Shown piece after piece: positions 47,597-55,943 of a stretch of DNA of 64,000 nt. The translations under genes were made by a program, and so were the position numbers. Source of the DNA: Micromonospora saelicesensis. Lineage in GTDB: Bacteria; Actinomycetota; Actinomycetes; Mycobacteriales; Micromonosporaceae. The stretch spans positions 558,001-622,000 of the forward strand of contig NZ_FMCR01000003.1 of NCBI RefSeq assembly GCF_900091575.1, in the 5' to 3' direction. Below the pieces are notes generated by a model, which ran no database searches, was not told where the DNA came from, and saw only the letters and a program-made list of their open reading frames with translations. Numbering within the stretch: the first letter of the stretch is position 1; each line of letters starts with the position of its first letter.

Positions 47597-47648
47597 TTGA
47601 GCGGTATACCTCAGAGTCATATTCATACCTCTGAGGTATACCGCTCAA
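47597..47648. terminator. 20-bp perfect inverted repeat between convergent genes
   Basis: TTGAGCGGTATACCTCAGAG (47597-47616) pairs perfectly with its inverted copy at 47629-47648 around a 12-base AT-rich loop. It is less GC-rich than its surroundings. It probably terminates both the large lectin gene and the convergent DUF916-type gene. Confidence 0.7.
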
Positions 47649-47681
47649 TACTGCATCCGCCCCGACGGTGGCGACCGACGG

Positions 47682-48674
47682 TCACCGCCGACCGGCGACT
47701 GCGCCCGCAGCCCGGCGGACGAGATACCAGCCACCGAGGGTGACCAGCACCAGCAGCGCGATGCCGCCCAGCGTGTACACCAGCCAACTCGGCCCGCCGG
47801 ACGTCGCGACAGTCATCGGCGCCGCGACGGGTAGGACGATCTTCCCGGTCGCGGTGCGCTCCACGGTGCCGCTGGCGAGTTTCGCGTGCACGTCCCAGGT
47901 CCCGGCGGGCAGGGCCTGGTCGACCTCGATCCGAACCTGACCGCTCCGGCCGGGCAGGATCGTCACGCCGTTGGTCACCTTGAACGGACCGGCCTGGACC
48001 GCCGCCTTGGTCAGCGACAGGGTGCCGGTCATGTCCAGCGCGCGTTCGCCGGTATTGGTGACCTTCGCGGTGACCACGGGGAACTCACCGGTGCCGGGCT
48101 CCGCGGCCAACCCTTCGATCCGGAAGTCCGTTGGCGGCTCACCACCTGGACCGATGTCGAGGTAGACCCGGATGCCCACCCGGTGGATCTGCGTGACGTT
48201 GCCGGTGCGCCCTGTCGCGCTGGTGACCTGAGCCCAGATCGCGCCGTACCGCTCGCCCTTCGATGCCTTCTTCGGCACGGCGAGCTCGACCTCGACAGGT
48301 CGTCGCTCGCCCGGGTCAAGCTCCATCGTGGCGGTCTTCAGCCGGATCCACCCGCTCAGTTCGTTGCCCGTACGTCCCTCGGGCACGGTGAAGGCGTTGT
48401 TCTCGACCGACGCGGCACCGGAATAGAACTCGATCTTCTGCGTCTCGGCGGAGGTGTTCTGCACCTCGACCCGGCGGTTGATCGTCGTCCCGGGCTTCAG
48501 GTGGTCCACGATGTAGACCTGGGCCCGGGGGTCCTGCACCCGACTGGCCGGGATGTCCAGCACCCGGATGCTGATCGCGGCTTCCTCGGCCGGCTCCTGT
48601 CGCTGCTCCCGCACGGCAACGGCTGGTGCCGCCGAAACCCCGAGCGCCACGAGGGCGACCGAGGCCAGCAGCAC
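47682..48674 (-). CDS. DUF916-type WxL-interacting membrane protein
   Basis: A protein of 330 residues with a signal peptide, two immunoglobulin-like beta domains and one C-terminal transmembrane helix (WLVYTLGGIALLVLVTLGGWYLV) ending in a basic tail (RRAAGAVAGRR). The features ISIRVLDIPASRVQDPRAQVYIVDHLKPGTTINRRVEVQN and LDPGERRPVEVELAVPKKASKGERYGAIWAQ match the DUF916 (WxL protein-interacting) pattern known from Gram-positive cocci and lactobacilli. No LPXTG motif is present. The GTG start is 17 bp after the stop of the WxL-like gene, so the two form an operon. Confidence 0.75.
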   Translation of the reverse strand: MLLASVALVALGVSAAPAVAVREQRQEPAEEAAISIRVLDIPASRVQDPRAQVYIVDHLKPGTTINRRVEVQNTSAETQKIEFYSGAASVENNAFTVPEGRTGNELSGWIRLKTATMELDPGERRPVEVELAVPKKASKGERYGAIWAQVTSATGRTGNVTQIHRVGIRVYLDIGPGGEPPTDFRIEGLAAEPGTGEFPVVTAKVTNTGERALDMTGTLSLTKAAVQAGPFKVTNGVTILPGRSGQVRIEVDQALPAGTWDVHAKLASGTVERTATGKIVLPVAAPMTVATSGGPSWLVYTLGGIALLVLVTLGGWYLVRRAAGAVAGRR

Positions 48675-48690
48675 CAGCCGGCCGAGCGGC

Positions 48691-49236
48691 TCAGAACACC
48701 GAATGTGTCACCGTCCCCGTGTAGACACCCTGGACGGTGCCGACGGGCACGTTCACCACCAGGGTGGGGTTCCAGGTGGCGAAGTTGTTGCCGGTGCCGC
48801 CGGTGTGGCTCATCGCCGTCTGGGGAACGTTGATGATCACCTGCTGTGCGGAGGTCGGCTGACCGGGTGTGAAGGTGCCGCCACCGGCGGTCGCCGTGGC
48901 AGGACCGGACCAGTACAGGACGTTGATGTTCGGAATCGTCTCCCCGGAGCTGCCACCGCCGGTGACGAAGTCGGTGGCGACGACGTTGGCGGTCCAGTTG
49001 GGGGTGAGCGCCCCGCGCTGGTCGAGCACGGTGACCGGGCCGAGCTGGCCGGAGACCGTCGTGCCCTCCACGCCGTTCCCGATGTTCGCCGTCGCCGGCA
49101 CCGTGATCGACAGGCCGCCGGCGGCGTCGACGGTGAGGGTCACGATCGTGTCGCCGGTCGTGTCTGCGGCGGCCGGTCCGGCGAGCGCGACGACGGCGGC
49201 GACACCGGCCAAGCCCGCGAGAATCTTTCTACGCAT
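48691..49236 (-). CDS. Small secreted WxL-like domain protein
   Basis: A secreted protein of 181 residues: a signal peptide (about 1-36), then a single domain (GGLSITVPATANIG, VSGQLGPVTVLDQRG, NWTANVVATDFVTGGG, ETIPNINVLYWSGP, FATWNPTLVVNVPVG, YTGTVTHSVF). The same domain ends the 1002-residue protein nearby. Its order of segments fits WxL domains, but the last motif reads THSV where WxL proteins have WTL. AAAGGAG precedes the ATG at 49236, which is preferred over an upstream frame start at 49272. It is followed at once by the DUF916-type gene. Confidence 0.75.
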   Translation of the reverse strand: MRRKILAGLAGVAAVVALAGPAAADTTGDTIVTLTVDAAGGLSITVPATANIGNGVEGTTVSGQLGPVTVLDQRGALTPNWTANVVATDFVTGGGSSGETIPNINVLYWSGPATATAGGGTFTPGQPTSAQQVIINVPQTAMSHTGGTGNNFATWNPTLVVNVPVGTVQGVYTGTVTHSVF

Positions 49237-49399
49237 CGAGTCTCCTTTGTCTGAAACAACCCTGGGAAGCACTTAAGAGACTAACTACGCAAAACGCCCA
49301 GAACGGACGGAATGGCACGAGCGTCACCCCGGTGGTCGTGCGCGATCCCGGGTGGTCGGGACCACCGTTCGTGGCCCTCGCGGAAAGCGCGCACGACAA

Positions 49400-49429
49400 G
49401 GGCTCGGCGCCGTGCCGGCCGCCGAGCCC
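49400..49429 (-). terminator. Hairpin after DUF4331 gene
   Basis: GGGCTCGGC (49400-49408) pairs with GCCGAGCCC (49421-49429) just past the stop of the minus-strand DUF4331 gene. Confidence 0.6.
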
Positions 49430-49440
49430 CGCGAGCGGAT

Positions 49441-50463
49441 TCAGGCCGCGACCACGTACGGGAACGTGGCGGAACGGGCGGCCTTGGTGACCTCCGAGGT
49501 GAGGCCGGACGTGGTGCCGGTGTTGAGAACCAGGGAGAACATCACCTCGGGTACGTTGTCGGCCAGGGTGCGCCCGTTGCGGACCGCGAAGCCGAAGTTC
49601 GCGGCCGTGCCGACCTTGTACGAGAGCAGGTCGGGGTAGAGCTGCCGGGCGACGCTCCAGCCGTACGCCTGCGGGTCCGGTGCGGTGCCGTTCGCCTTGA
49701 CCACCCCGGCGACCGCGTTCGCGATCTCCTCCCCGCCCTCGGTGAGGTCGTTGCTGGGGTGCCGGAAGTTGGCGGGGTCGGAGAAGTCGGTGTCGTGGGG
49801 CCAGAAGATCGGCCACATCATGGGGTGGCCGGCGCGGTTGATCTGGCGCCATCCGTCGGCGTCGGTGGCCAGCATGGTGCGACACCACACGCCGATCTCG
49901 GTGCCGTCGCGCAGCAGTGGCTCGTCGTGGGAGACCTCGAGGACGATCGACTCGACGGTGGTGCCGGCGAAGCTGTTCTTGGCCTGGTCGGCCCGCCACG
50001 CCGAGCGGTCCACAGGCGAACCGTTCTTGACCGCGCCGTTGATGGTGGCGAGTTCGTCGAGGTCGATGAAGAAGGGGTCGGTGATCCGGCCGGCCCAGAT
50101 CCGGACGTTGCCGCCGGTCGTCACCTCGCCGGTCCGCCCCTCGGCGATGGGGGTGCCCATCGCGGCGTCGTCGCGGGCGTCCGCTCCGGTGAGCTCGTAC
50201 AACTGGAGGGCCTGTCGGGCGTCACCGTCCAGCTCGCCGAAGGCGAACCGGTAGGTCAGGTCCTCCACCTCGGCGCCGTTGATGTGAATCTTGATCTCGT
50301 AACGCGCCTCGGCGTGGAAGCCGCGCTTGATGTCGGCCTTGGTCACCGAGCTGTTGACGTCCATGACGAACACCGTGGCGCGGTCACCGTTGAAGACGAA
50401 CAGGTCGTCGATGTACAACTGGCCGCCCTGGGCGGCCAGGGGCGTATCGAGGTGGTGCGACAT
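49441..50463 (-). CDS. DUF4331 family protein
   Basis: A protein of 340 residues starting MSHHLDTPLAAQGGQLYIDDLFVF, the typical opening of the DUF4331 family. Further family-like segments are RFAFGELDGD, RIWAGRITDPFFIDLDEL and EVMFSLVLNTG near the end. No signal peptide is visible. The function is unknown. It stands alone between two hairpins, so it is probably a single-gene unit. Confidence 0.85.
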   Translation of the reverse strand: MSHHLDTPLAAQGGQLYIDDLFVFNGDRATVFVMDVNSSVTKADIKRGFHAEARYEIKIHINGAEVEDLTYRFAFGELDGDARQALQLYELTGADARDDAAMGTPIAEGRTGEVTTGGNVRIWAGRITDPFFIDLDELATINGAVKNGSPVDRSAWRADQAKNSFAGTTVESIVLEVSHDEPLLRDGTEIGVWCRTMLATDADGWRQINRAGHPMMWPIFWPHDTDFSDPANFRHPSNDLTEGGEEIANAVAGVVKANGTAPDPQAYGWSVARQLYPDLLSYKVGTAANFGFAVRNGRTLADNVPEVMFSLVLNTGTTSGLTSEVTKAARSATFPYVVAA

Positions 50464-50581
50464 GAGCTCACTCCCGGAACTGCCGGATTCTGGACTAATC
50501 CGAACATAGTGGGCACGAGCCTGGCCTCCTCGCCCATCGAGTTAATCCGGTTCGAGGAGGTGGGCGGGGACTCCAACGGCG

Positions 50582-50615
50582 GTGGGCCGCCCGAGTTCCT
50601 CCTCGGACGGCCCAC
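50582..50615 (-). terminator. Hairpin after GH16 gene
   Basis: GTGGGCCGCCCGAG (50582-50595) pairs with CTCGGACGGCCCAC (50602-50615), with one mismatch, just past the GH16 stop. Confidence 0.65.
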
Positions 50616-50633
50616 GCCTTCGTGCTCGGGTGA

Positions 50634-51893
50634 TCAGATGCGAGACCACTTCTGGTTGGCGGCGCCGAGGCAGTCCCACAGGTGCAGCTTGCCGCCGTTG
50701 TTGGGGTTGGCCTCCCGTACGTCCACGCACTTGTTGGCGTTGAGGTTGACCAGGTCGCCGGAGGCGTTGAGGGTGAAGCGTTGCGCGGTGTTGCCGTTGC
50801 AACTGACCAGGTTGACCTCGGTGCCGTTGGCGGTGCCGGCCCAGGCCGGGTCCATGCACTTGCCCATCGCGCGGACGGTCCCGTCGGAGGCGAAGGTCCA
50901 GCTCTGGGCCGCCGTGGTGTTGCAGTCCCAGATCTGGAGTTTGGCACCCTCTACCGGGTTGGCGCCGGGGATGTCGATGCACCGACCGCTCTGCGCGCCC
51001 CGGATCCGGTTGGTGCCGGGGGTCGGGTCGCCCCCGCCACCCGAGGTGTAGCTGGACACCCGGACGTAGTCGACGAGCATCTGCTGCGGGAACTGGGTCG
51101 AGCCGTCCGGGTAACCGGGCCAGTTACCACCGACCGCCACGTTGAGGATCATGAAGAAGGGGTGGTCGAACACCCAGCGGCTGCCGCCGAGCCGAGCGGG
51201 ATCGACCCGGTGGTACTGCACCCCGTCGACGTACCAGGTGATGACGTTCGGCTCCCAGTCCACCCGGTAGGTGTGGAAGGTGTCGGCGAGAGGCGCGCCA
51301 AGGGTACGGCTGCCCGTGATGCCGCCGCCGCCGGAGTAGCCGGGCCCGTGCACGGTGCCGTAGACGGTGTTGGGCTCCCGGCCGATGTTCTCCATGACGT
51401 CGATCTCGCCGGCGTCGGGCCACCCGCCGCCGGTGCCGAGCATCCAGAAGGCCGGCCAGATGCCCTGACCACGCGGGATCTTGATCCGGGCCTCGAACCG
51501 CCCGTACGTCTGGGTGAAGGTGGCCGCCGTCAGCAACCGCGCCGACGTGTACTCGCAGCGCCCGTAGTGGCACTGGTAGTTGGCGGGATTGTCCCGGCGG
51601 GCGGTGATGACCAGGTTGCCCTGGCCGTCGTGGACGGCGTTGCTGGTGCTGTTCGTGTAGTACTGCCGCTCGTTGTTGCCCCAGCCTCCGCCGCCGGTGT
51701 CGAACCGCCACTTGTTCTGGTCGACGGGCGTGCCGGCGGGGGAGTTGAACTCGTCCTGCCAACTGATGGGGCCGATGGCGGCCTCGGCCCGGTCGGGGTG
51801 CGCCGGGACGACGAGCGCCGTCGCGGTCGCGACGAGGGCGGCCGCCAGGAGTACGAGGGGGCGGAAGCGGAGGCTGGGCCGGGCTGTGAACAC
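50634..51893 (-). CDS. Secreted GH16 endo-beta-1,3-glucanase-like enzyme with CBM13
   Basis: A secreted enzyme of 419 residues: a signal peptide (about 1-38), the GH16 jelly-roll domain (about 42-285) and a C-terminal CBM13 trefoil (about 294-419). The catalytic motif GEIDVMEN has the probable nucleophile E163 and acid/base E168. The extra Met (ExDxxE) is the laminarinase form. GIWPAFWMLG and YRVDWEPNVITWYVDG are family-typical. It probably degrades beta-1,3-glucans of fungi or algae. A perfect palindrome upstream suggests control by a LacI-type repressor different from the ara system. Confidence 0.9.
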   Translation of the reverse strand: MFTARPSLRFRPLVLLAAALVATATALVVPAHPDRAEAAIGPISWQDEFNSPAGTPVDQNKWRFDTGGGGWGNNERQYYTNSTSNAVHDGQGNLVITARRDNPANYQCHYGRCEYTSARLLTAATFTQTYGRFEARIKIPRGQGIWPAFWMLGTGGGWPDAGEIDVMENIGREPNTVYGTVHGPGYSGGGGITGSRTLGAPLADTFHTYRVDWEPNVITWYVDGVQYHRVDPARLGGSRWVFDHPFFMILNVAVGGNWPGYPDGSTQFPQQMLVDYVRVSSYTSGGGGDPTPGTNRIRGAQSGRCIDIPGANPVEGAKLQIWDCNTTAAQSWTFASDGTVRAMGKCMDPAWAGTANGTEVNLVSCNGNTAQRFTLNASGDLVNLNANKCVDVREANPNNGGKLHLWDCLGAANQKWSRI

Positions 51894-51936
51894 GGGAGGC
51901 TCCTCAGCTTGGGGTGGTGGAGGCGGTTTGCCAGGA

Positions 51937-51987
51937 TAGAGAGCGCTCTCTAAAGCGAAGCATGTCGATATAATGTCTTTCTGTCAA
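51937..51987 (-). promoter_or_regulatory. GH16 promoter with palindromic operator
   Basis: TAGAGAGCGCTCTCTA (51937-51952) is a perfect 16-bp palindrome. It resembles the AGCGCT core of CebR-type LacI operators. On the minus strand TTGACA (51987-51982) lies upstream, and the palindrome would fall just downstream of the transcript start. The rest of the 378-bp gap to 52271 has an intergenic palindrome (GCGGCGGAGCGCCGAC near 52034) and no gene. Confidence 0.6.
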
Positions 51988-52271
51988 GAGTGTTTCCAAT
52001 ATCACGACCGTCCGTTACCGCCCGATGCTGACCAGTGAGCGGCGGAGCGCCGACCCCGGTCGTCGCCGTCGCATCGCTCGATGCCTCCGAGATGGACGAC
52101 GCCGACCCATCGAAAGGAGTTCGGCGCGGTCGAGCGTTACTCGATAGCGGTCGAATCGACCCTTCCTATTGCCGTGGGGCGTCCACGCGGGACAGGATGA
52201 CGAGGCGTGCCGGAAACTTTCCCGTAACCTGCGCGCTGCTGGTCTCTGTCACAAGGAAGTGGGAGTCAGTC

Positions 52272-52670
52272 ATGAGCGAGGCGTCGACGGCGCTGGGTGT
52301 GCGCCTCTACCCGGATCTGGTCGAGCAGGGTGGCCTGGCCCCCGCGCTGATCGAAACCGCTGCCCGCCACGGGCTCGACATCGGCCGGGTGACCGCGCCA
52401 GAGCAGGGGCGGGCCCGGTTCACCTGCGCCGAGCTGCACTCCGACGAGGGCGTGGTCTGCGTGGGGCTGGGGTCGCAGGCCCGGTACTTCATGATTGACC
52501 TGCGCGTCTCGGGAGAGGTTCTCGCCCGCGGTGACGTCATGGACCTGGTGCAGGTCGCCCAGGTGGCCGCTGCCTGGCGGGCCGGCCTGACGTTCGCCGA
52601 GCTGACCGCCCGGTTCCCGTTCATGGAGGAAATCAAGCACCGCCCGGCGCCGGTGGCCCAGGTCAGCTAG
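52272..52670 (+). CDS. Small protein, possibly DUF6193-like
   Basis: A protein of 132 residues without signal or membrane segment. The pattern LYPDLVEQGGLAPALIETAA followed by RHGLDIGRV, a short beta region and WRAGLTFAELTARFPFMEEI resembles, from memory, the DUF6193 family linked to natural-product clusters. This is uncertain. GGGAG precedes the ATG at 52272. It is convergent with the PLP enzyme gene, with 19 bp between the stops. Confidence 0.6.
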   Translation: MSEASTALGVRLYPDLVEQGGLAPALIETAARHGLDIGRVTAPEQGRARFTCAELHSDEGVVCVGLGSQARYFMIDLRVSGEVLARGDVMDLVQVAQVAAAWRAGLTFAELTARFPFMEEIKHRPAPVAQVS

Positions 52671-52689
52671 TCGGCGGGGTCGGGGCAGG

Positions 52690-54156
52690 TCAGCAGCGCA
52701 GCCGAGGTGGCAGTGGTGACTCCGTGCCGGCACTCCGGTTGAGGTAGGTCGACTGGACGAAGTCGACGAGGCGCTCCGCGTCGGTCGCAATCGAGGCCAG
52801 TCCGAACGAGATGCGGACCGCGCCGCCGGTCGGTAGCCCCAGCGCGGCGAGGTACTGGTCGATCGTGTCGACCCCCGCCAACAGCCGCTGCCGCATCGAC
52901 GTCCGGCTCATCCCGAACGCGCCCTCGGCCGCGCCCGGGTTGCAGAAACAGCCGGTACGCAGGGAGAGCCCGGCCGTTGCCGCCTCCCGCGCCACGAGCC
53001 GTTCGTCGACCAGCGTGCCGTCCGGGTGACGGAGGTTGAAGGTCACCGTGCCACCGCGCCCCGCACCCGTCGTCGGCCCGTACACCTGGACCAGCGGGCC
53101 GCCGGTGTCGTGGCGCAGGGTGGCCAGCCGCTCCAGCAGCCACTCGGTGAGCAGGCCGACCCGGGCGTGGACGAGGTCCACACCGATCGAGTCGAGCCAG
53201 CGCAACCCGAACTCCACGTCCGGGATGCTCAGGAAGTTGAGGGTGCCGTCCTCGAACGCCGACTCGTCGTCCATCGGTCGGTGCCAGTCGCCCTGCACGC
53301 TCACCGCGCGGATCGTGCCGCCGGCGAACCACGGCCGACGCAACCGGGCCAGCGCCGAACGGCGAGCCAGCAGCGCGCCGACCCCGGTGGGATAGCCGAA
53401 GAGCTTGTACCAGCTCAGGCAGACGAAATCCGGCCGGACGACGCTGAGGTCCAGCCGGTTCGTCGGCGCGAAGGCGGCCGCGTCGAGCAGCACGTCGTAG
53501 CCGCACTGCTGGGCCAGCTCCACCCAGCCCAGGGGGTGCTGCACCCCGGAGAAGTTGCTCTGCGCCGGATAGGCGAACAGCCCGCGCCGACCGGGCCGAC
53601 CCCACCGACGGGCCAGGCCGCCACTGCCGGCGTCCAGCGCCGCGACCAGGTCCGACTCGGCGACCCGCAGCTCCGGCCCGTTCAGCGGCAGGTAGCGTAC
53701 GGACGCGCGAGCCGACCGCGCGTACTCGCGGATGCCGTTGACCGAGTTGTGGTTGTCCCAGGTGAGCACGAGCGGCGCGGTCCGGCCGAAGTCGTACGCC
53801 TCGCCGACCAGCCGGCAGGCGCCGCTGGCGTTCGGGGTGAAGATGACCGTGTACTCGTCCGGGTCAGCGCGGAAGAAGTCGAGCACCGCGCGTCGCGCCG
53901 ACCCCACCAGCGAGCCCGCCGCCACGCTCGTGGGGTTCTCCGAGTGGGGGTTGCTGTACAGGCCGGCGAGCAACCGGTCGTGGTGGGCGCGAACCTGCGC
54001 CTGGGCGGCCACCCCAGCTCCGGCGTAGTCGAGGTACACCTGCCCGTCGGTGTCCAGGTGTCGGTACTCGCTGGCGCGCAGCTCGTCGATCCGGCCGGTG
54101 GCGGCGTATCCCGGCAGCGCCGTGGGGGAGGCGTGCGGCGTCGGGTCAGGACGCAC
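52690..54156 (-). CDS. Moco-sulfurase-like class V PLP enzyme
   Basis: An aminotransferase class V enzyme of 488 residues. YLDYAGAGVAAQAQVRAHHD and LYSNPHSENPTS resemble the start of molybdenum cofactor sulfurases. DVLLDAAAFAPTNRLDLS is followed by the PLP lysine K251 (LSWYKLFGYPTGVGALL). LRTGCFCNPGAAEG (C403, C405) is the loop that holds the catalytic Cys in Moco sulfurase. The MOSC domain of eukaryotic sulfurases is missing. It may mobilise sulfur from cysteine. The GTG start at 54156 lies 11 bp inside the ABC transporter gene, so the two are coupled. Confidence 0.8.
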   Translation of the reverse strand: MRPDPTPHASPTALPGYAATGRIDELRASEYRHLDTDGQVYLDYAGAGVAAQAQVRAHHDRLLAGLYSNPHSENPTSVAAGSLVGSARRAVLDFFRADPDEYTVIFTPNASGACRLVGEAYDFGRTAPLVLTWDNHNSVNGIREYARSARASVRYLPLNGPELRVAESDLVAALDAGSGGLARRWGRPGRRGLFAYPAQSNFSGVQHPLGWVELAQQCGYDVLLDAAAFAPTNRLDLSVVRPDFVCLSWYKLFGYPTGVGALLARRSALARLRRPWFAGGTIRAVSVQGDWHRPMDDESAFEDGTLNFLSIPDVEFGLRWLDSIGVDLVHARVGLLTEWLLERLATLRHDTGGPLVQVYGPTTGAGRGGTVTFNLRHPDGTLVDERLVAREAATAGLSLRTGCFCNPGAAEGAFGMSRTSMRQRLLAGVDTIDQYLAALGLPTGGAVRISFGLASIATDAERLVDFVQSTYLNRSAGTESPLPPRLRC

Positions 54157-55831
54157 GACGGGGATCCCGTCGGAGCAGGACCGCCCAGGCCGCGCCCAGG
54201 AAGAGCAGCACGAAACCGCCGAGCACCAGCCAGTCGACCCACACCGGCCGCGAGAAGCTGTCGCCGTACGTGGCCAGCAGCGGCGGGCCGAGCGGTGAGC
54301 CGCCGTCGCGCCAGAGCCGCTCCACCCCGGCGGTGTGCCCCAGACCCTCGAACGCCCACCGGTTCTGCATCGCGTAGCTGAGCCACTGACCGCCGACCGC
54401 CATGGCCGGCACCGGCAGGATCGCGCCGACGAACAGCACCTGTGGGAAGCAGAGCATCGGCAGCATGAGCGTCGCCTGGGCCGCGTCGGACACGGCCGCC
54501 GAGCAGAGCAGACCGAGGGCGAGCGCCGCCGCCGAGGAGAGCAGCAGGGTCGCGTACAGGGCGGCGAAGTCGGCGCCGCCGACCGGCGGCAGCCGGTCCA
54601 TGCCGCGCAGCACCCCGAGCAGGGCCAGGTCCACCAGGGCCAGCAGCGGCAGCAGCACCGCGACCTTCGCCAACAGGTACGGCACCAGCCGGACACCGGC
54701 GAGCCGCTCCCGGCGCAGGATCGGCAGCTCGGTGCAGATCTGGAGGAGCCCGTAGGTCAGCCCGAAGAAGAAGCCGCCGAACGCGATCCAGAACAGGATC
54801 ATCACGGTCACCGTCGGGCTGGGTCTGGTCGGCTCGAAGGCCCCCGGGCGGAACAGCAGCGCGAACATGCCGAGCACCATCAGCGGCGAGCCGAGCAGGA
54901 TCGCCAGGGTCAGCCGGTTACGGGCGACGATCTCCGTGTTGCGCGCGGTGAGGACCGCCCACTGGCGCAGCCGGCCGACGCGCCGGGGCGGCGTCGCGGC
55001 GATGTCAGCGTCGTCGGTGGTACGGGGCGGCTGTTCGGCCGCGCGCTGCTCGGCGAAGCGATCGGGCCACTCGGCGGGTTGCGTCGCTTCGTCGAGCCGG
55101 AGGTGCACCTCGACCAGGGACCGCAGGCCGAAGAACTCCCGGGCGGCGGCCGGGGTGCCGGTGAACGCCAGCCGGCCCTGACGGGTCAGCACGACGACCT
55201 GGTCGCAATGGTCCACGTCGGTGATCTGGTGAGTGGTCAGCACGACGGTGGCACCTGTGTCGGCGAGCGCGCGGAGCACCCGGAGCAGTTCCACGGCGAT
55301 CGCCGGGTCCAGTCCGGAGGTGGGCTCGTCCAGGAAGAACATGCCGGGTCGGGTGAGCAGCTCGACGGCGATGCTGGCGCGCTTGCGTTCACCGCCGCTG
55401 AGCAGGCCGACCGGCGTGGCGGCCCGGTCGGTGAGTCGCAGCTCGGCGAGCACCTCCGCGACCCGGTCACTGATCTCGGCCGGCCCGGTGGTGGAGGGCA
55501 GGCGTAGTCGGGCGGCGTACCGCAGGGTGCGGGCCAGGGGCAGCTCGCGGTGGATGATGTCGTCCTGCGGGACGACACCGATGGTGCCGGCCGCGGCGGT
55601 GCCGTCGTACGTCACGGTGCCCGCCGCCGGTCGCTGTACCCCGGCGAGGATCTCCAGCAGGGTGGTCTTACCGGCGCCGCTGGCGCCGATGATCGCGACC
55701 AGCTCACCCGGCGCGATGCTCAGCGAGATGTCGGTCAGGATCTGGCGACCGCTCCGGACGCTCTGGCCCAGCCCCTGAGCGGCGATGCCGACACCGGCAC
55801 GCGGGGGAGACGTGGTCTGCTCGGTCGTCAT
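54146..55831 (-). CDS. ABCG-type half transporter (ATPase plus permease)
   Basis: A fused ABC protein of 561 residues: the ATPase first (GASGAGKTT at 49-57, LSGGERKRASIAVELL, MFFLDEPTSGLD), then about six transmembrane helices in an ABC-2 domain (RNRLTLAILLGSPLMVLGMF, RRERLAGVRLVPYLLAKVAV). This domain order is the ABCG (White) type, usually an exporter. The substrate is unknown. Overlap with the downstream PLP enzyme gene suggests that one handles a product or precursor of the other. It reads in the same direction as, and 113 bp after, a TetR gene. Confidence 0.88.
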   Translation of the reverse strand: MTTEQTTSPPRAGVGIAAQGLGQSVRSGRQILTDISLSIAPGELVAIIGASGAGKTTLLEILAGVQRPAAGTVTYDGTAAAGTIGVVPQDDIIHRELPLARTLRYAARLRLPSTTGPAEISDRVAEVLAELRLTDRAATPVGLLSGGERKRASIAVELLTRPGMFFLDEPTSGLDPAIAVELLRVLRALADTGATVVLTTHQITDVDHCDQVVVLTRQGRLAFTGTPAAAREFFGLRSLVEVHLRLDEATQPAEWPDRFAEQRAAEQPPRTTDDADIAATPPRRVGRLRQWAVLTARNTEIVARNRLTLAILLGSPLMVLGMFALLFRPGAFEPTRPSPTVTVMILFWIAFGGFFFGLTYGLLQICTELPILRRERLAGVRLVPYLLAKVAVLLPLLALVDLALLGVLRGMDRLPPVGGADFAALYATLLLSSAAALALGLLCSAAVSDAAQATLMLPMLCFPQVLFVGAILPVPAMAVGGQWLSYAMQNRWAFEGLGHTAGVERLWRDGGSPLGPPLLATYGDSFSRPVWVDWLVLGGFVLLFLGAAWAVLLRRDPRRAS

Positions 55832-55943
55832 GTCGAGTGCTCGATCCGGTCGGGTAGTGGTCCGCCTGAATATCGTGCCTCGCCGATGCTACTGAGCGGC
55901 CGAGCAGTGCGCCCAGAGTGGACGGTCAACGACCGTCGTCCGT

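Noticed and set aside
51969..51974. Plus-strand TATAAT as promoter of the small gene at 52272
   Set aside because: It is about 300 bp from the gene, with no well-spaced -35 box, and lies inside the minus-strand GH16 promoter.
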